Under the pieces are notes generated by a model, which saw only the letters and a list, made by a program, of their open reading frames with translations, made no database searches and was not told the origin of the DNA. The position numbers were made by a program, and so were the translations under genes. Shown piece by piece: positions 1 to 10,848 of a stretch of DNA of 64,000 nt. Origin of the DNA: Neurospora tetrasperma FGSC 2508 (taxonomy: Eukaryota; Ascomycota; Sordariomycetes; Sordariales; Sordariaceae); contig NW_009799179.1 in NCBI RefSeq assembly GCF_000213175.1, positions 4,114,858 to 4,178,857 of the forward strand, given 5' to 3'. The stretch's first letter is position 1, and each line of letters starts with the position of its first letter.

Positions 1-1300
1 GGTAGAAACGGGTTGTGCTAGCACGGATAGGGACGGGAAGAGGATGAAGAGAGGTCAAAGTTGAAGTTAGGTACAGTGTTGTTGCAGTCTCTCGGCCCGG
101 CATGGCATTGAACTTCTTTGCCTTGGGAGTGGAGCGGGTGCGCGCTAGCGCCTCGCTAGCGCTTCATCCCGAGACGCCAAATGCTGGATCGCCCTTTACC
201 GGCTCGTGTGATTGGCTAAAGGCAAGACAATTATTAGGACCCTCGTCGCTTCTGGCACGCAAGTCGCTTCATCAACCTCTCTTCCACTGCACACTCTCGA
301 GCCTCTTTGCTTTTCTCCCCAAACACTCATCGATGTTACTCCGAGTCCGTCATTTGCAACTGAAATGATTCGTTCGAAAGCGTCGATAGCTTTTACTCTC
401 TGCGTTATGGGCTTCATTTGAGATGCATATCCACTTTCCTGACTGCTGTGAACGGCCATCGTGGACTCGTATTGGGCTGTAGAGATCTCAATCAAGCGCG
501 ATATCTGGCGTCAATCACCACGAAATCCTCGGGCGTTTTGGGGAGAGGCTTTCACGCCAAGTCAGTGCAAGACCCCATGGGGTATATCCTAGAGCTATTC
601 ATGGATGTCTATGCAGTCAGTTTGACCGTTGGCAGCCCCTTTCCATGCTACCTTTCACTCTACTGCTACCTCCGTTGACAGTTCGGCGCAGACGCCCTCT
701 TCTTGCGATACCCTTGTATCACGTTTGAGATCGTGGAGACACACAACCCCCAAACCCCTCTCCGTCCGTTCCGACCTCCTGCTGCTCAATCCAGGATGCG
801 ATTTAGTACTGGTTCCACGGGCAAAGAACGGCTATAGAGAACGGTCGGTTGATAGACTGGGGGAGGGTTACACAAGACAGATTCCTACCCTGGCCGGCAG
901 CCTGTCGTAGTCTCGTGGAACAAACTTCTTGGCTAGCCAGGCAATAAGAAACGATGACCATGGGTTGGTGCCTCAGCATGCCCAGCTTTCTATATTACTT
1001 CTCCCTCTCTCCCTTCTCTTCCTTTGCATGCTTTATTTTTGCTTGTTGTGGTGGTAGCGTGTTTCTTTCATTCGTTCCTTTTCGACGCACGTTGTATATA
1101 CCCAATTAGCCGACACCGGGTGTCAGTTAATCATTCTCTTCTTTCAGTCAGCTTTGATATTACGGTCTGGAACCATTTTTGACACTTTACGTCTTACGCT
1201 TTACTTCGACTCCCGTACGCTCCAGGTGCCTGGTTATCTCATTCCTAAATCCTTACCGAATCCGAGATTTCGCGGCGAAGCTTCAATATCAACTATCAAC
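1..1300. other. Upstream region of the secreted-protein gene
   Basis: I see no convincing gene here. The open frames are short, overlap on both strands and lack domain-like content. A TATA-like stretch (gtatatacc) sits near 1,094-1,102, about 200 bases before the ATG at 1,301, followed by a pyrimidine-rich stretch (cattctcttctttcag) near 1,131-1,147 that could be the transcription start zone. Near 142-162 the palindrome cgctagcg occurs twice within 20 bases. The promoter reading is inference from position only. Confidence 0.4.
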
Positions 1301-2632
1301 ATGCTGATGAAGACCGCTCTTACTGCCCTCTTGGGCTTGGCCATGGTCACCGACGCAGCCATTGTTCCCAACACCGACTTCTCGACACTCGAGCAAAGGC
1401 AGAACCGTAACGGTAAATTTGGTGGTGGAAACCGCAACCAGGGTGGAAATGCGGGAAACAATGCCAACAAGGGAGGCAATAACCAACAACAAGCCAATAC
1501 CTGTCTGGCTCCGGGTGCCATCCAGACGGGTTCTGCATCGACGGGTCAGAGCGGTGCTGGGGCGGCAGATGGCCAGGTCAACTCCAAGACGTGCGTTAAA
1601 GGCAATATCATGAATTCTGCGATGTTCTCACTGACTTTGCAACAGCGACAAAGCCAACTTCATCAACTTCTGTAATGGCCAGACCTTGACGAACGGTCAA
1701 CAAATCAAGTCTGGCTCCTGCAACGGCATTCGTACGTGGACTATCTAGAGACATATCAAGACACCCACTAACAATTTGCAGCCATGGGCAAAATTCCTTC
1801 CACCGACCGGATGATTTCCGCCGTTATCCTCAACCCCAAGAACAACGACAATATCCAGGCCAGCAAGACCTTCACTATTCAGGTCAAGTTGAATAACATT
1901 GCGCTGGGTTCCTTTACCAATGCTACCAGCACTTACTACTCAGCTCCTCAGGACGTCGATGGCTCTGGTAGAGTTATTGGTCACACCCACGTCACCGTTC
2001 AGAACACGGGCAACACATTGAACCCCACAGAGCCGCTCGATGCTCGACAGTTCGCCTTCTTCAAGGGTATTAATGATGCCGGCAACGGAGCTGGTACTCT
2101 GTCGACCGACGTGACGGGAGGTCTCCCCGCGGGCAACTATCGTATCTGTACCATGACCTCGGCGTCCAACCATCAGCCTGTTCTTATGCCTGTTGCGCAG
2201 AGAGGTGCCCAGGATGACTGCCGGTACTTTACCGTTTCCAACAACGGCGGCGGCGGCGGCGGCGGCAACAACAACAACAACGGTGGCAACAACGCCAATA
2301 AGAACAATAACAACAACAACAACAACAACAACAACAAGAACACGGGTAACAACAATACTGGCGGCCGGAACAGGAACTCAGGCAAAAACGTCGCCACCAG
2401 CCAAGCCATCGCCGGCATCTCTGCCCCCGCCGTCACCAACTCGGGCAACTCTCAGCGTCCCTTCGCCGTCAACGGAGCGACCTTTGTCAACAAGGCCGCC
2501 GCCGTCCAGCGCGCCTGCGCGATCCAGAACAACGCTTGCGCGAATGCCGTCAATAGCGGCAAGGCGTCCGGTGTCACGCTTCAGCAGTGTAACGCTCAAG
2601 AAACTGCTTGCAGGGCTGCTGGTGGTGCTTAA
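1301..2632 (+). CDS. Secreted Asn/Gly-rich fungal protein
   Basis: Three exons are supported: 1,301-1,590, 1,646-1,731 and 1,782-2,632, giving 408 aa. Both introns have GT..AG ends (gtgcgt..aacag; gtacgt..ttgcag) and the reading frame joins exactly. The start follows a tatcaac context and opens a signal peptide of about 20 residues (MLMKTALTALLGLAMVTDAA). Residues about 28-65 are rich in Asn, Gly and Gln. The middle (about 95-265) is a compact domain with the recognisable stretches VILNPKNN, GHTHVTVQ, FAFFKGIND, GGLPAGNYR and MPVAQRGAQDDC. A Gly/Asn linker coded by GGC and AAC triplets follows (2,253-2,340), then a C-terminal part with four Cys (residues about 360-408). I recognise the architecture as a widespread family of secreted, probably wall-associated fungal proteins of unknown function, but have no firm name for it. 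The next gene is convergent. Confidence 0.85.
2253..2342 (+). repeat. GGC and AAC triplet repeats inside the coding region
   Basis: A run of ggc triplets is followed by interrupted aac/aat/aag triplets. They encode poly-Gly then Asn-rich sequence in the linker of the secreted protein. All are in frame, so length change would alter the linker without breaking the gene. Confidence 0.85.
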
Positions 2633-4004
2633 TTGCTTTTCAAGCAAGGTGACCTACGGGCCAAGCTACATCACCGAAGCGAAGCAAAGTTGAAGCTCGG
2701 CTTTGTGGGTATTACTATCGTGGCAAGGGTCCGTTGGTTGCTCTTAAACACCACCGTGTTGTTGAGGGTTTTTGAGAGGGGGGAGGGGGATCGGGAGTTC
2801 AAGTTTCGTGTATGATATATAAACGATGGATACTACTTTCACATAACCTTTTTTTTTGCAGGCGCATCTGAGGGTAAGAGACGGATGCATCATAATCATT
2901 TTCTATGTCTACTGTTTGTGGACTCGTATATCTCTCCCCATCAGTGAAGAAAACTACCAAAAGAGTCACACAAAAAGCGACATTCTTCGTAAATATCGGC
3001 AGCACCTTCCTCTTACCCAACCCTACACACTCCCTCCCCGTTCGATAAGCAAAGGTCGCACACGTAGGTCACATAACAAAGATCTGAACCAAACTGGCAT
3101 CTCAGATTCGGGTTCGGATCTAGCCTCTTCCGCCTCCATATCCACGGGGAACTGTTACACCTATCGTCTCATGTTCTTTGAACCCCTGTGCCTGTGCCTG
3201 TGCTTTCGAACCACGGCACCCGACCCCTCCTCATGATGCAATACGCCCAATGGTAGGCACGCACTGAAATCGGTCCGTTGGTTGAAAGTGGAAGGCACCA
3301 GTGATCGATCGGCCTTTGAACTTCTTCCAGTCGTCTCTCTGCTAGGAACCACCTGGGAGTCATCAGTGGCAGGGCATCTTGAATGGAAGGTGCGGTTACG
3401 ACTTTTGGAGACCTCTGTAGACGGGAAGGAGCGGAAAGGGGGACGGGAAGCCCCTGAATGCGCGCAAGGGCCTCTTCGGTTGGGGGTTCCCTCGAAGATG
3501 ATGCTCCTCACTGCAAGAACAAGAGGAAACCAGATGGCATAGCCGGCTGGTAGAAGTAGGTTTTTTTTGTTCTACAAGGTTACGTCTGGTATGGTTTCGG
3601 TTCCTGGGCAGTCCCGTCTTGTGCTTTGTGACAAGCAACTGAGAATGAAGCATTTATATGCACCTCGTAGCGAGGTGTTCCCTTGTAGTGACGGATCTGA
3701 TGAGGTCATACCTATACCTTGCTCAATCTGTTCACACGATAATACTGGTGGCTTCGATTACATCTTCCTCTACGTAGCTATAAATGATTTTTTCCGGGAT
3801 AACTTCGGTTCCTACAGGCCAAAAAACGGGGCATTGGTTGAATACAGTACCTAAGTAGGTAAGACCACTTCGCCTCAAAACTCTCACGTTCCCATCCAAC
3901 AACAAAACGACCATATGTAAAACACTCGTTACGAGAAGGGGAGAACTAGATGAGTGGAGGTAATTGAAAACATGGAAACAATTGATCAAAATCTTTTTGA
4001 ACAG

Positions 4005-4025
4005 AAAAAAAAAAAAAAAAAAAAA
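4005..4025 (+). repeat. Poly(A) run, 21 bases
   Basis: An uninterrupted run of A on the + strand in the convergent intergenic region. It could be a slippage-prone simple repeat or an old retroposed tail, but no retroposed body is recognisable before it. Confidence 0.8.
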
Positions 4026-4236
4026 CTCCATTACGTAAATAACCTCCAACCAGCCAACCATCTATCCTATGCCACCCACCCAACTAAGCCGAACCATGAC
4101 ATCCATCCATCCATATCACACCTCAGATCATACCAAACCAGACTAGCCCATGCAAACAGATAGACAAGCTAAAAAGACAGCTAAAATATGTTCGTGTGTG
4201 TCTTCAACAACTCTTTCCCTGCCCTCGGATACAGCT

Positions 4237-4262
4237 CATCCATCCATCCATCCATCCATACA
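4237..4262 (+). repeat. catc tetranucleotide microsatellite
   Basis: About six catc units in a row in intergenic DNA. A shorter catc cluster lies at about 4,101-4,113. Confidence 0.8.
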
Positions 4263-4729
4263 TACCTATCATGCAACTAACTTGACTGACCGATTCCGTT
4301 GCGTCGATTAGCCAACTGAATCCCACTGTCAACACGAACAGCAACACTTCCGTACCATACCAACCAATCAAACACCGCCTGATAATAACCCTTTTCCTTG
4401 TTCCAATTACAACAAATGTATAAGGCCCCTTTTGCCCCACCCATGAGAAGACCGAACTGCCAAAAGTTTCAGTATTTTGTCTCTTATCCTTTTAGGATCC
4501 GGCCGACAAGAAGTTCGACATAGATGTGGGCTAGGGTTAGGAAGAAGAAAGTTGAGTAAGAAAAGTCGAAATTGACTTTTCTCTAACCGCCTCTCATCTC
4601 TGTTTCCCCCCCGCGCGCGCGAGAACCATACAAGCCGGAAGAAATTCGGATTCGGGCAAAGAGGAAGAGGTACCACGAAAGAGCTACCCGAAGTAGTCAC
4701 AGAGAGAGAGAGAGAGAGAAAACGACATT

Positions 4730-5847
4730 TTAACGGGTCTTCTTGCGCTCCCTTCTGGCCTCCAGGTCACCCTCCGCTAGCCACCTGCTGGCCTTGACAA
4801 GCTGGACGACGTTGATGATTTGCTTGAGCATCATGACGGGGAAAGAGACAATTGCGATGATCCAAGGGACGGTGGAGTCCTGAAACGGGGGAGGTTGGAA
4901 GATTAGTCATCTATCAAGCTACCTGGATTTCTTACGTTGAAGTGGAGAGTGGTGGCTTACCATTTTGTTGGCACGCGCCAGCTCGAGAGCAGCGGCGCTG
5001 TAGGGGTTGGCCTGCTTGATCTGGGGAACCTGTTCCAAGAGGCCGGGAGAGAGGAGCGGGCTCGAGAAGGAGAGCAGGTAGAGGGCAATAAAGAAGACCT
5101 CGTTGAGGGCGCAACACAGGAAAAGAACCGTCTGTGATATGAGGTCACCTGATGTCAGCTACCACTTCCATCTTCTTCTCCTTAACCAAAAAAGAGCTTC
5201 GAGAGGATATGGACAATGACGCACCCTGTTGGTATAGTAGAGATTGAGAATGAAGCTCCTCGACTTGTCGACGTTCTTGTGACTCTCATCCGAACCGCCC
5301 ATGGCCAGAGTCGCGTACATATGCATGTAGTGGCTGGCCATGTCGAGGGCGATCAGGCCCTGGAAGACGATGGACCACCGGGGGAAGGCGGAGGCGAGGA
5401 AGACGAGCAGGCAGGCCGTCGTGCAGCGGTCCGTGACCATGTCGAGCACAGCGCCGAAGCGGGTGGACTGGTCAAGGTAGCGAGCGGCATAGCCGTCGAG
5501 GGCGTCGAGAAGACACGAGATGCTGTAGAGTAGCGAGCATGTTCGGGGGTGGAGGGGCATGTAGTAGAGTGAGGCTACAGCAAGGATGATACGGGAGTAA
5601 CCTGTAAGTGGTGGGCCAGACCCTGTTAGCAAGCCATTCACGATCTAATTATGTCTGGGATTTACACAAGCGCAAGGCGCATGGGAGCTCGAGAGAAAGA
5701 AAAGGCTTGCGGCCGCGTAGGAAGTAGAAGCGGTGCGGTGGAAGCATGGATTCGCAAAATCGTACCGATCAAGTTTGGTACAAATAGGTAGACGTTCTCC
5801 CGTGGCTCAGCATCCTTTCCACGGCTGACCTTCTCGGTGGCCGGCAT
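4730..5847 (-). CDS. PIS1: CDP-diacylglycerol-inositol 3-phosphatidyltransferase (PI synthase)
   Basis: On the - strand four exons join in frame: 5,847-5,766, 5,601-5,225, 5,131-4,961 and 4,879-4,730, giving 259 aa. All three introns have GT..AG ends (164, 93 and 81 bases). The enzyme makes phosphatidylinositol from CDP-diacylglycerol and myo-inositol in the ER membrane and is essential in yeast. The CDP-alcohol phosphotransferase signature D-x2-DG-x2-AR-x8-G-x3-D-x3-D is complete (DALDGYAAR..GAVLDMVTD, residues about 70-95). Several hydrophobic segments follow, and a short basic C-terminus (RRERKKTR). The length is close to the usual 220-260 residues. The start (MPATEKVSRGKD) is the first ATG of an exon whose end joins exactly as NLIG-YSRII, matching the family N-terminus. 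The gene runs the same way as the ribosome quality-control gene upstream. Confidence 0.93.
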
Positions 5848-6981
5848 GGTTTTCGTTGTATGGGTTCCTGGGCTGAACACCAGGAAACACACTGCGCAAT
5901 GATTTGAAGTTGTAGCAAGGCTACTGTAGAGCTGCAGCTTGCTTGGCCGGTTGGTTTATCGAGCTCGGCGCAATCAATTAAACGGGTGTCCGAAGGTTCC
6001 GCTTCTTGCAAGTGTCAAGTAGAGAAACGAAGAGGTCGAAAATCGGGAATTCGGTGAATTAAAGAGTTATCGGGGGCCAGTTGTTCAAGTTGGCAGTAGC
6101 TTGCATATGCTTGGTGCGGAAAATCGGCGAACAGGGGGTAGGTTGTTGTGTGGACGAGATGAAGCGACTAGAGAAAGGAGGGAAGATAGGGGGAAAAGGT
6201 AAAGTTCTTCCTTGTGTAAAGTGAGGCAGCTGCTGGTATTCACAAGAATAAAACTATCGTAAGCTGAGGTGAGGCAGTGAACAGCGTGGTCAGGAAAAGA
6301 GTCGGGTTCGGGTTCCAGTTGCGGTGCGGTGCAGGCCGAAATTCTGGATTCTGGAAGCGGGCTGGCTGGGGTCGGTGGATGATGATGATGATGATGGATG
6401 GATCGATAGGTGCCCCTGGATGAGGCTGCTGGAGCGGACTGGAGCGGCCGACTGGAGCCCTCGGGCTTTTGATTACCCTCCGGAACCGCCGTCGGCACGG
6501 CGCCCATCCTACTACTTGCCTTGCCGCTTCTGCCCGCTGTTTTGCTCGGTCACGGCGCCGAAAATCTGCCCTCAGCTAAGACGTCAGTGCAGTGGTCTGT
6601 GCTCGCACACGTAGCGGTTGGGGCCTGCATTGCGTTTGCTTGGCAAGAGGCGTTCGTGTTCTTCTTTAGTTATCTACCTTGGTACCCTTGAGATTCTGCA
6701 GTCTTCCTGATCTGCTGTCACAACCGGGCTGTGATGAGGCTATTCCCGTCACCACGGCGCTGACCTCGGCCGAGATTCGTAATGTCAAACATTATTCTGT
6801 TATCAAAGCTTACGCTGAACTAGCTCATGCATACATTGCCGTCTCCATTGTCAATCCCTTGCGTGGAACACTTGATGATGAGCTCCGAGACCGTTTACCA
6901 TGCTTCTGCTTTGATAGCTTCGCTGGACTCTAATGTCTGTTATAGAAAATATGCCTTTCGCTTCTCCAACGAGCTTCAAGA
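5848..6981. other. Intergenic region between the PI synthase and Rqc2-like genes
   Basis: Contains the likely promoter and 5' UTR of the PI synthase gene (- strand) and the 3' flank of the Rqc2-like gene. No gene is supported. A gat triplet repeat lies at 6,378-6,397. The short frames here overlap on both strands and carry no domain-like sequence. Confidence 0.55.
6378..6397 (+). repeat. gat trinucleotide microsatellite
   Basis: About six gat units in the probable PI synthase 5' flank. Confidence 0.8.
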
Positions 6982-9900
6982 CTATTTCTTCTTGCCTTTC
7001 CCTCCCTTACCACTTCCGCCTTTTCCACTACCTCCGCCCTTACCACCACCCTTCCCAGACCCTCCTCCACTCGAACTGCCAGCAAGGCCACCAGACTGCA
7101 TCACAGTGACCTTTCCGACGGGCACACAGTTAAAAGCCTCTTCAACCTTGAGTCCCTTGATAAGCTCCATCTCTCTCGGCCAAATCTTCTCCGGATCCGA
7201 CGACGACTCATCGATCCAGCCCTTCTTGCCGCTCGCCAACCTCCACCGCTCAACGATCTCTTTGACTGCCTTGCCCTTTTTCGTATTTCCGGGCTGTAGC
7301 TTCGTCTTGTACTTGAACTTGTTCAGAGCACTCCACGGCGCACAGATCGGAACCACCTCCAGGATCTCATCGCCCGCAAGCGGGTTGCCCACAAGCGTCT
7401 CGAGTGGCGCCATCTCCATCGCCATCTCGGACTCGTCCAGAGGCATGTCCTCGCCTTCCTCCATCATGAGACGGCGGACCTCTTCGTGCTCGCGGATCTC
7501 TTTCTTGACACGCTCCTGTTGTTGACGGCGACGCTCGCGAGCGGCAGCAGCCTCGGCTTCTGCCTTGGCTTTAGCCGCGGCTTCGGCTTCGGCCTTCTGA
7601 CGGGCAGCCTTGACACCCATCAGCTCTTCCATAAGGGCGCGGTCCTCCTCGTCTTGGTCCTTGTACTTGGCCGCAATCTTCTTTTGCTTGCCGCGCTGGC
7701 CACGCTTGGCGGGTGCCTTCTTCGCAGACTGTTGCTTTTGAGGGGCGGTTGATGACGAGGGAGTGCCGGTCTTTGCTGCAGGTGATGGCTGGTTTGACTC
7801 TTCCTCCTCACCGTCGTCGTCCTCCTCCTCTTCATTTTGCGTTGCAGCAGGTTCCAGTTCCGCCGGCGACTTGATGCTCTCATCGGGGCTGCTCACGGAC
7901 TCCTCCTTGTTGATTTCAAGGTCTGCAAGCTCCTCCGTCGGAGGTTCTGTGCCTTGGGCAGCATCGCTTTCCACAGAACCGACTTGTCCAGGTCGCTGCG
8001 AGTGCAGGGGATTAGCTCTTTCCTTCTGGTCTGCGGCGTCCTCGTCATCGTCATCACTCTCAGACTCTTCACCGGCCACTGGCTTCTGCTCGTGCGGGCT
8101 CTCTGCACGTTCTGACAGGGCATTCAGAGAGTCAGCGCGACCTTTTGTCTTGCGTTCTACAAAATCATAGACCCTATGGCGAGTATGCTTGGACTTGCTG
8201 TCGTCGGATACCCTGAACAGTAGACCGAAACCAAGCGTCAATAGCGCCGGAGGCAGGAGGTTGCGCTTCCCTCTGACCATGAACGATCCTACCGGGAGGT
8301 ATTCACCAGCGGGTGCGCTTTTCGAGACCTGGTCGGCATTGACCCACCAGGCCCCCATGCCAGCCTTCGAGTCCCAAGCACTAGAGCAGCATACCGACAA
8401 ATTGCCAGCCTGAGCAAGCGTCGACGGCGGAATTGGTGCATCAGGTGTCTTTGGGTTGTTCTTGATGATCACGCTTGCAGCTCCGTGAACATCGGCGTGG
8501 ACGTAAACGTCACCCTTCCTCAGATACCGCTTGTACAGCATCTCGTTCTGTTGAGCATCACGGCCTCCGAGAACGAGATAACCGTCTGAGGAAATAAACC
8601 AGGTGAATTTCTCGAACCACATTTGCTTCCTGATGGGTTGGAGGACTGGTTTTTCTTGCTTGAGACCCTTTCTGAGATCTTCGGCGATCTTCTGCTCGGC
8701 ATTTTTCAAGGCGATAACCGACTGCTGGACCGTCTTTTGCGCCTTGTCAGCAGCTGTTCGCTTCTGGTCGTAATATTCTCTGGCGTTGTTCCAAACGCTC
8801 AGTGTCAGGTTGATATCGACCTCAAGGCGTTTGACTGGCGCCTTGTCCTTGGTGGTTTCTGCCCCGTCGGCATCGTCTTCAGAATCGCTGTAATCGAACT
8901 CATCATCCTCTTTGTCTTGGTCGCCCTCTTCCTCTTCTTCCACGCCTTCTCCTAGCAGTAATGTGATGGTGTTCTCCTTCAGCTTCATTGGCAACTTGAT
9001 AATTTCCGCGACGGGGTTACCCTGCTTCTGCTCCTTTTCAATCAGTTTCGTGATGTCGACCCAATCCATGCCTTCCTGTAGCAGGCCGTTCACGGCATCC
9101 ATGGCTTCCTGGACACGTTCGATATTGGCTTGAATGGTCGCCGCCTTGCGATAGTTTAGCATCTCCATCTCTTGCAGCCCTTCTATTCGCTTAGCTTGGT
9201 CCATACGGGCGGCTTCGAGCTTCCTCTTAGCAGCTGCTTCACGCTCGCTGAGCTTGGACTTTAGCCTTTGTCCCTCGAGGGATGAGAAGAATTCATCGAC
9301 TGTTTTGTTGTAGCCGACGAACGGCAAGATACGATATGCCTTGTCATCCTCGAACTGCTTGGGCAAGAACGGTTGGAAATCCTCGTAGAGGAGGGTCTTT
9401 GCTTTTTCGGCTGGTGGCGCATCGACGTCCAACTCTGTATCTTCAAACCCAGACCTAGGCTTGGCGATGATGTAACCGTTGGAAACGGAGGAATCGGTGA
9501 CCTCGTCAAGGATTTCTCGTGCTTGCTGGAGGGTGTCGAATAGCTTGTCTAGGAGGGAATCATCATCCAGGATTTCGGCAGGCTTGGTGGCTGGGTCGAA
9601 GCTGGTGAGGCGGAAGACATGCTCGACGAGAATGGGCGGTAGCTCTGTGATGGTGGTCGCAAGGCCCCTTCGTAGCTCGTCGGCGCCCTTTTTCTTGATC
9701 TTCTTACCGGCAGCCTGATCAGCGGCTGCCTTTTGGACTGTGCTCTGCAGCGCATCCCTCAGACGCTCCTTGGTCAGGGCAGGAACACCTCCAAAGTTCT
9801 GTCTGTTTTCGAGCGTGTAGGTCAGACCAATGCGCTGGGGTTCCTGGCCTTCGCCCTCGGGAACATTTCGGAGCAGAGCCAAGATCTTGAGGTCGGAATC

Positions 9901-10269
9901 GGTAAGGATAATGTTGCCGCTAGCAAAGAATTCGAGGTAAAGTCGAAAGGCACCATCGCTGAACTGGAACTCGATGATGCGATCGGTACCAATTTGCGAG
10001 ACAGAGGTACAACGCCGGGTCTTGAGGTATTTGCGAAGCCTGGCGACGAATTGGCTGGGTGCCGGCGAAGCGGTGCGCACGAAGTCAGTCAAATGGCAGC
10101 GGAAACCGGATTCGATCAGGAGCTGCTGCCTGTTGTCGGGTTTGGCGAACTTGAGGAGGAGGATCTTGGAGTTGAGGTCGTAGATGTTGGCCAGGCGTAG
10201 CGACACCAGAGCTTCCGAGAGCTCGTGGGCCACCACCCTGACGTCGAGAGAGGAGAATCGCTGCTTCAT
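6982..10269 (-). CDS. RQC2: Ribosome quality control factor Rqc2/Tae2 (NEMF family)
   Basis: A single 1,095-residue frame starting at an ATG. In yeast, Rqc2 binds 60S subunits carrying stalled nascent chains, recruits the E3 ligase Ltn1 and adds C-terminal Ala/Thr (CAT) tails. Domains in order: NFACT-N from residue 1 (MKQRFSSLDVRVVAHEL); a coiled-coil middle (about 340-420); an acidic patch (about 445-475); NFACT-R (about 550-690, containing GYLVLGGRDAQQNE and GDVYVHADVHGA); a long acidic/basic low-complexity stretch; a second charged coiled coil (about 880-960); and the NFACT-C domain (about 975-1,060). Asp9 and the Asp96-Arg97 pair line up with yeast residues needed for CAT tailing, so activity is likely kept (inference). 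The last about 36 residues are a Gly/Ser/Lys repeat tail, which is unusual. No intron is needed. Confidence 0.95.
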   Translation of the reverse strand: MKQRFSSLDVRVVAHELSEALVSLRLANIYDLNSKILLLKFAKPDNRQQLLIESGFRCHLTDFVRTASPAPSQFVARLRKYLKTRRCTSVSQIGTDRIIEFQFSDGAFRLYLEFFASGNIILTDSDLKILALLRNVPEGEGQEPQRIGLTYTLENRQNFGGVPALTKERLRDALQSTVQKAAADQAAGKKIKKKGADELRRGLATTITELPPILVEHVFRLTSFDPATKPAEILDDDSLLDKLFDTLQQAREILDEVTDSSVSNGYIIAKPRSGFEDTELDVDAPPAEKAKTLLYEDFQPFLPKQFEDDKAYRILPFVGYNKTVDEFFSSLEGQRLKSKLSEREAAAKRKLEAARMDQAKRIEGLQEMEMLNYRKAATIQANIERVQEAMDAVNGLLQEGMDWVDITKLIEKEQKQGNPVAEIIKLPMKLKENTITLLLGEGVEEEEEGDQDKEDDEFDYSDSEDDADGAETTKDKAPVKRLEVDINLTLSVWNNAREYYDQKRTAADKAQKTVQQSVIALKNAEQKIAEDLRKGLKQEKPVLQPIRKQMWFEKFTWFISSDGYLVLGGRDAQQNEMLYKRYLRKGDVYVHADVHGAASVIIKNNPKTPDAPIPPSTLAQAGNLSVCCSSAWDSKAGMGAWWVNADQVSKSAPAGEYLPVGSFMVRGKRNLLPPALLTLGFGLLFRVSDDSKSKHTRHRVYDFVERKTKGRADSLNALSERAESPHEQKPVAGEESESDDDDEDAADQKERANPLHSQRPGQVGSVESDAAQGTEPPTEELADLEINKEESVSSPDESIKSPAELEPAATQNEEEEDDDGEEEESNQPSPAAKTGTPSSSTAPQKQQSAKKAPAKRGQRGKQKKIAAKYKDQDEEDRALMEELMGVKAARQKAEAEAAAKAKAEAEAAAARERRRQQQERVKKEIREHEEVRRLMMEEGEDMPLDESEMAMEMAPLETLVGNPLAGDEILEVVPICAPWSALNKFKYKTKLQPGNTKKGKAVKEIVERWRLASGKKGWIDESSSDPEKIWPREMELIKGLKVEEAFNCVPVGKVTVMQSGGLAGSSSGGGSGKGGGKGGGSGKGGSGKGGKGKKK

Positions 10270-10659
10270 GGAGGCTTATGGACTTTGTGATCACCGACGT
10301 TGAGCTCAATTCGGGCCGTAACGATATCAATAACGGGGTGATGGTAAGGTCGGGTTTTCTCTGAATCGCTTCGGCCGTCCAAAACAATGCATCAAGATGT
10401 CATGGCGGGGTGGTGGGGTATCTGGGTACACTACTTTTGCTGGGCAAACAGTCACTTGCCGAGCGCCTTACGTCAGCACGACCAGTCCGTCCAAGCCCTT
10501 CCACTTTCATCGAGGTGGGAGGTAGCCACGAATATGGTGGCCAATCATAGTGACCGCTGCTCGTTGTTCTGTGGGAAGGTGGTTGGTGTTGGGTTCAAGC
10601 CGGCACCATCATGATCCTGCCCTCAAGGAAATACAAAACACGGAGACGGAGGAGCAAAG
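10270..10659. other. Promoter-side flank of the Rqc2-like gene
   Basis: About 390 bases between the Rqc2-like start and the stop of the small putative gene on the same strand. No gene or clear motif was found. Confidence 0.4.
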
Positions 10660-10848
10660 TCAGACCTCAGCCGGAGGAGACTCGTCTGCCCCTCTCGGCA
10701 GGGTACGGCGACGTTGGTAGTCACGAAAGCATTGATATGTGAGCGCAAAGGCAAAGGCACCGGCCACCATGCCTACGATGATGGAGAAGGCAATGCGGTT
10801 TTGCCAATGCATCCTGAGGTTTTCCTCTTCAGAGCAGTCGTGCTTCAT
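10660..10848 (-). CDS. Possible small single-pass membrane protein
   Basis: A 62-residue frame starting at the ATG on 10,848. It has an acidic N-terminus (MKHDCSEEENLRMHWQNR), one hydrophobic segment of about 20 residues (IAFSIIVGMVAGAFAFALTY), then a basic stretch (RDYQRRR) and an acidic/Pro end. This is the layout of a small tail- or signal-anchored membrane protein. I do not recognise the family. The frame stays open upstream to 10,926 but without an ATG, so the 5' end could instead lie in an upstream exon. It has the same orientation as the Rqc2-like gene. The good hydrophobic segment and flanking charges favour a real gene, but the short length leaves chance possible. Confidence 0.42.
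   Translation of the reverse strand: MKHDCSEEENLRMHWQNRIAFSIIVGMVAGAFAFALTYQCFRDYQRRRTLPRGADESPPAEV

Larger units (their letters stand above)
2633..4729. other. Convergent intergenic region with simple repeats
   Basis: This holds the 3' flanks of two convergent genes. No gene is supported. It includes a perfect 7-bp hairpin (cacctcg tag cgaggtg) at 3,661-3,677, a run of 21 A at 4,005-4,025, a catc repeat at about 4,237-4,262, a cg-alternating run near 4,610-4,621 and an ag repeat at about 4,701-4,719. The ag run lies just beyond the stop codon of the phosphatidylinositol synthase gene, in its likely 3' UTR. Confidence 0.6.

Noticed and set aside
3661-3677. Hairpin as a transcription terminator
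   Set aside because: Hairpin terminators are a bacterial mechanism. A 7-bp stem in fungal intergenic DNA has no supported role.
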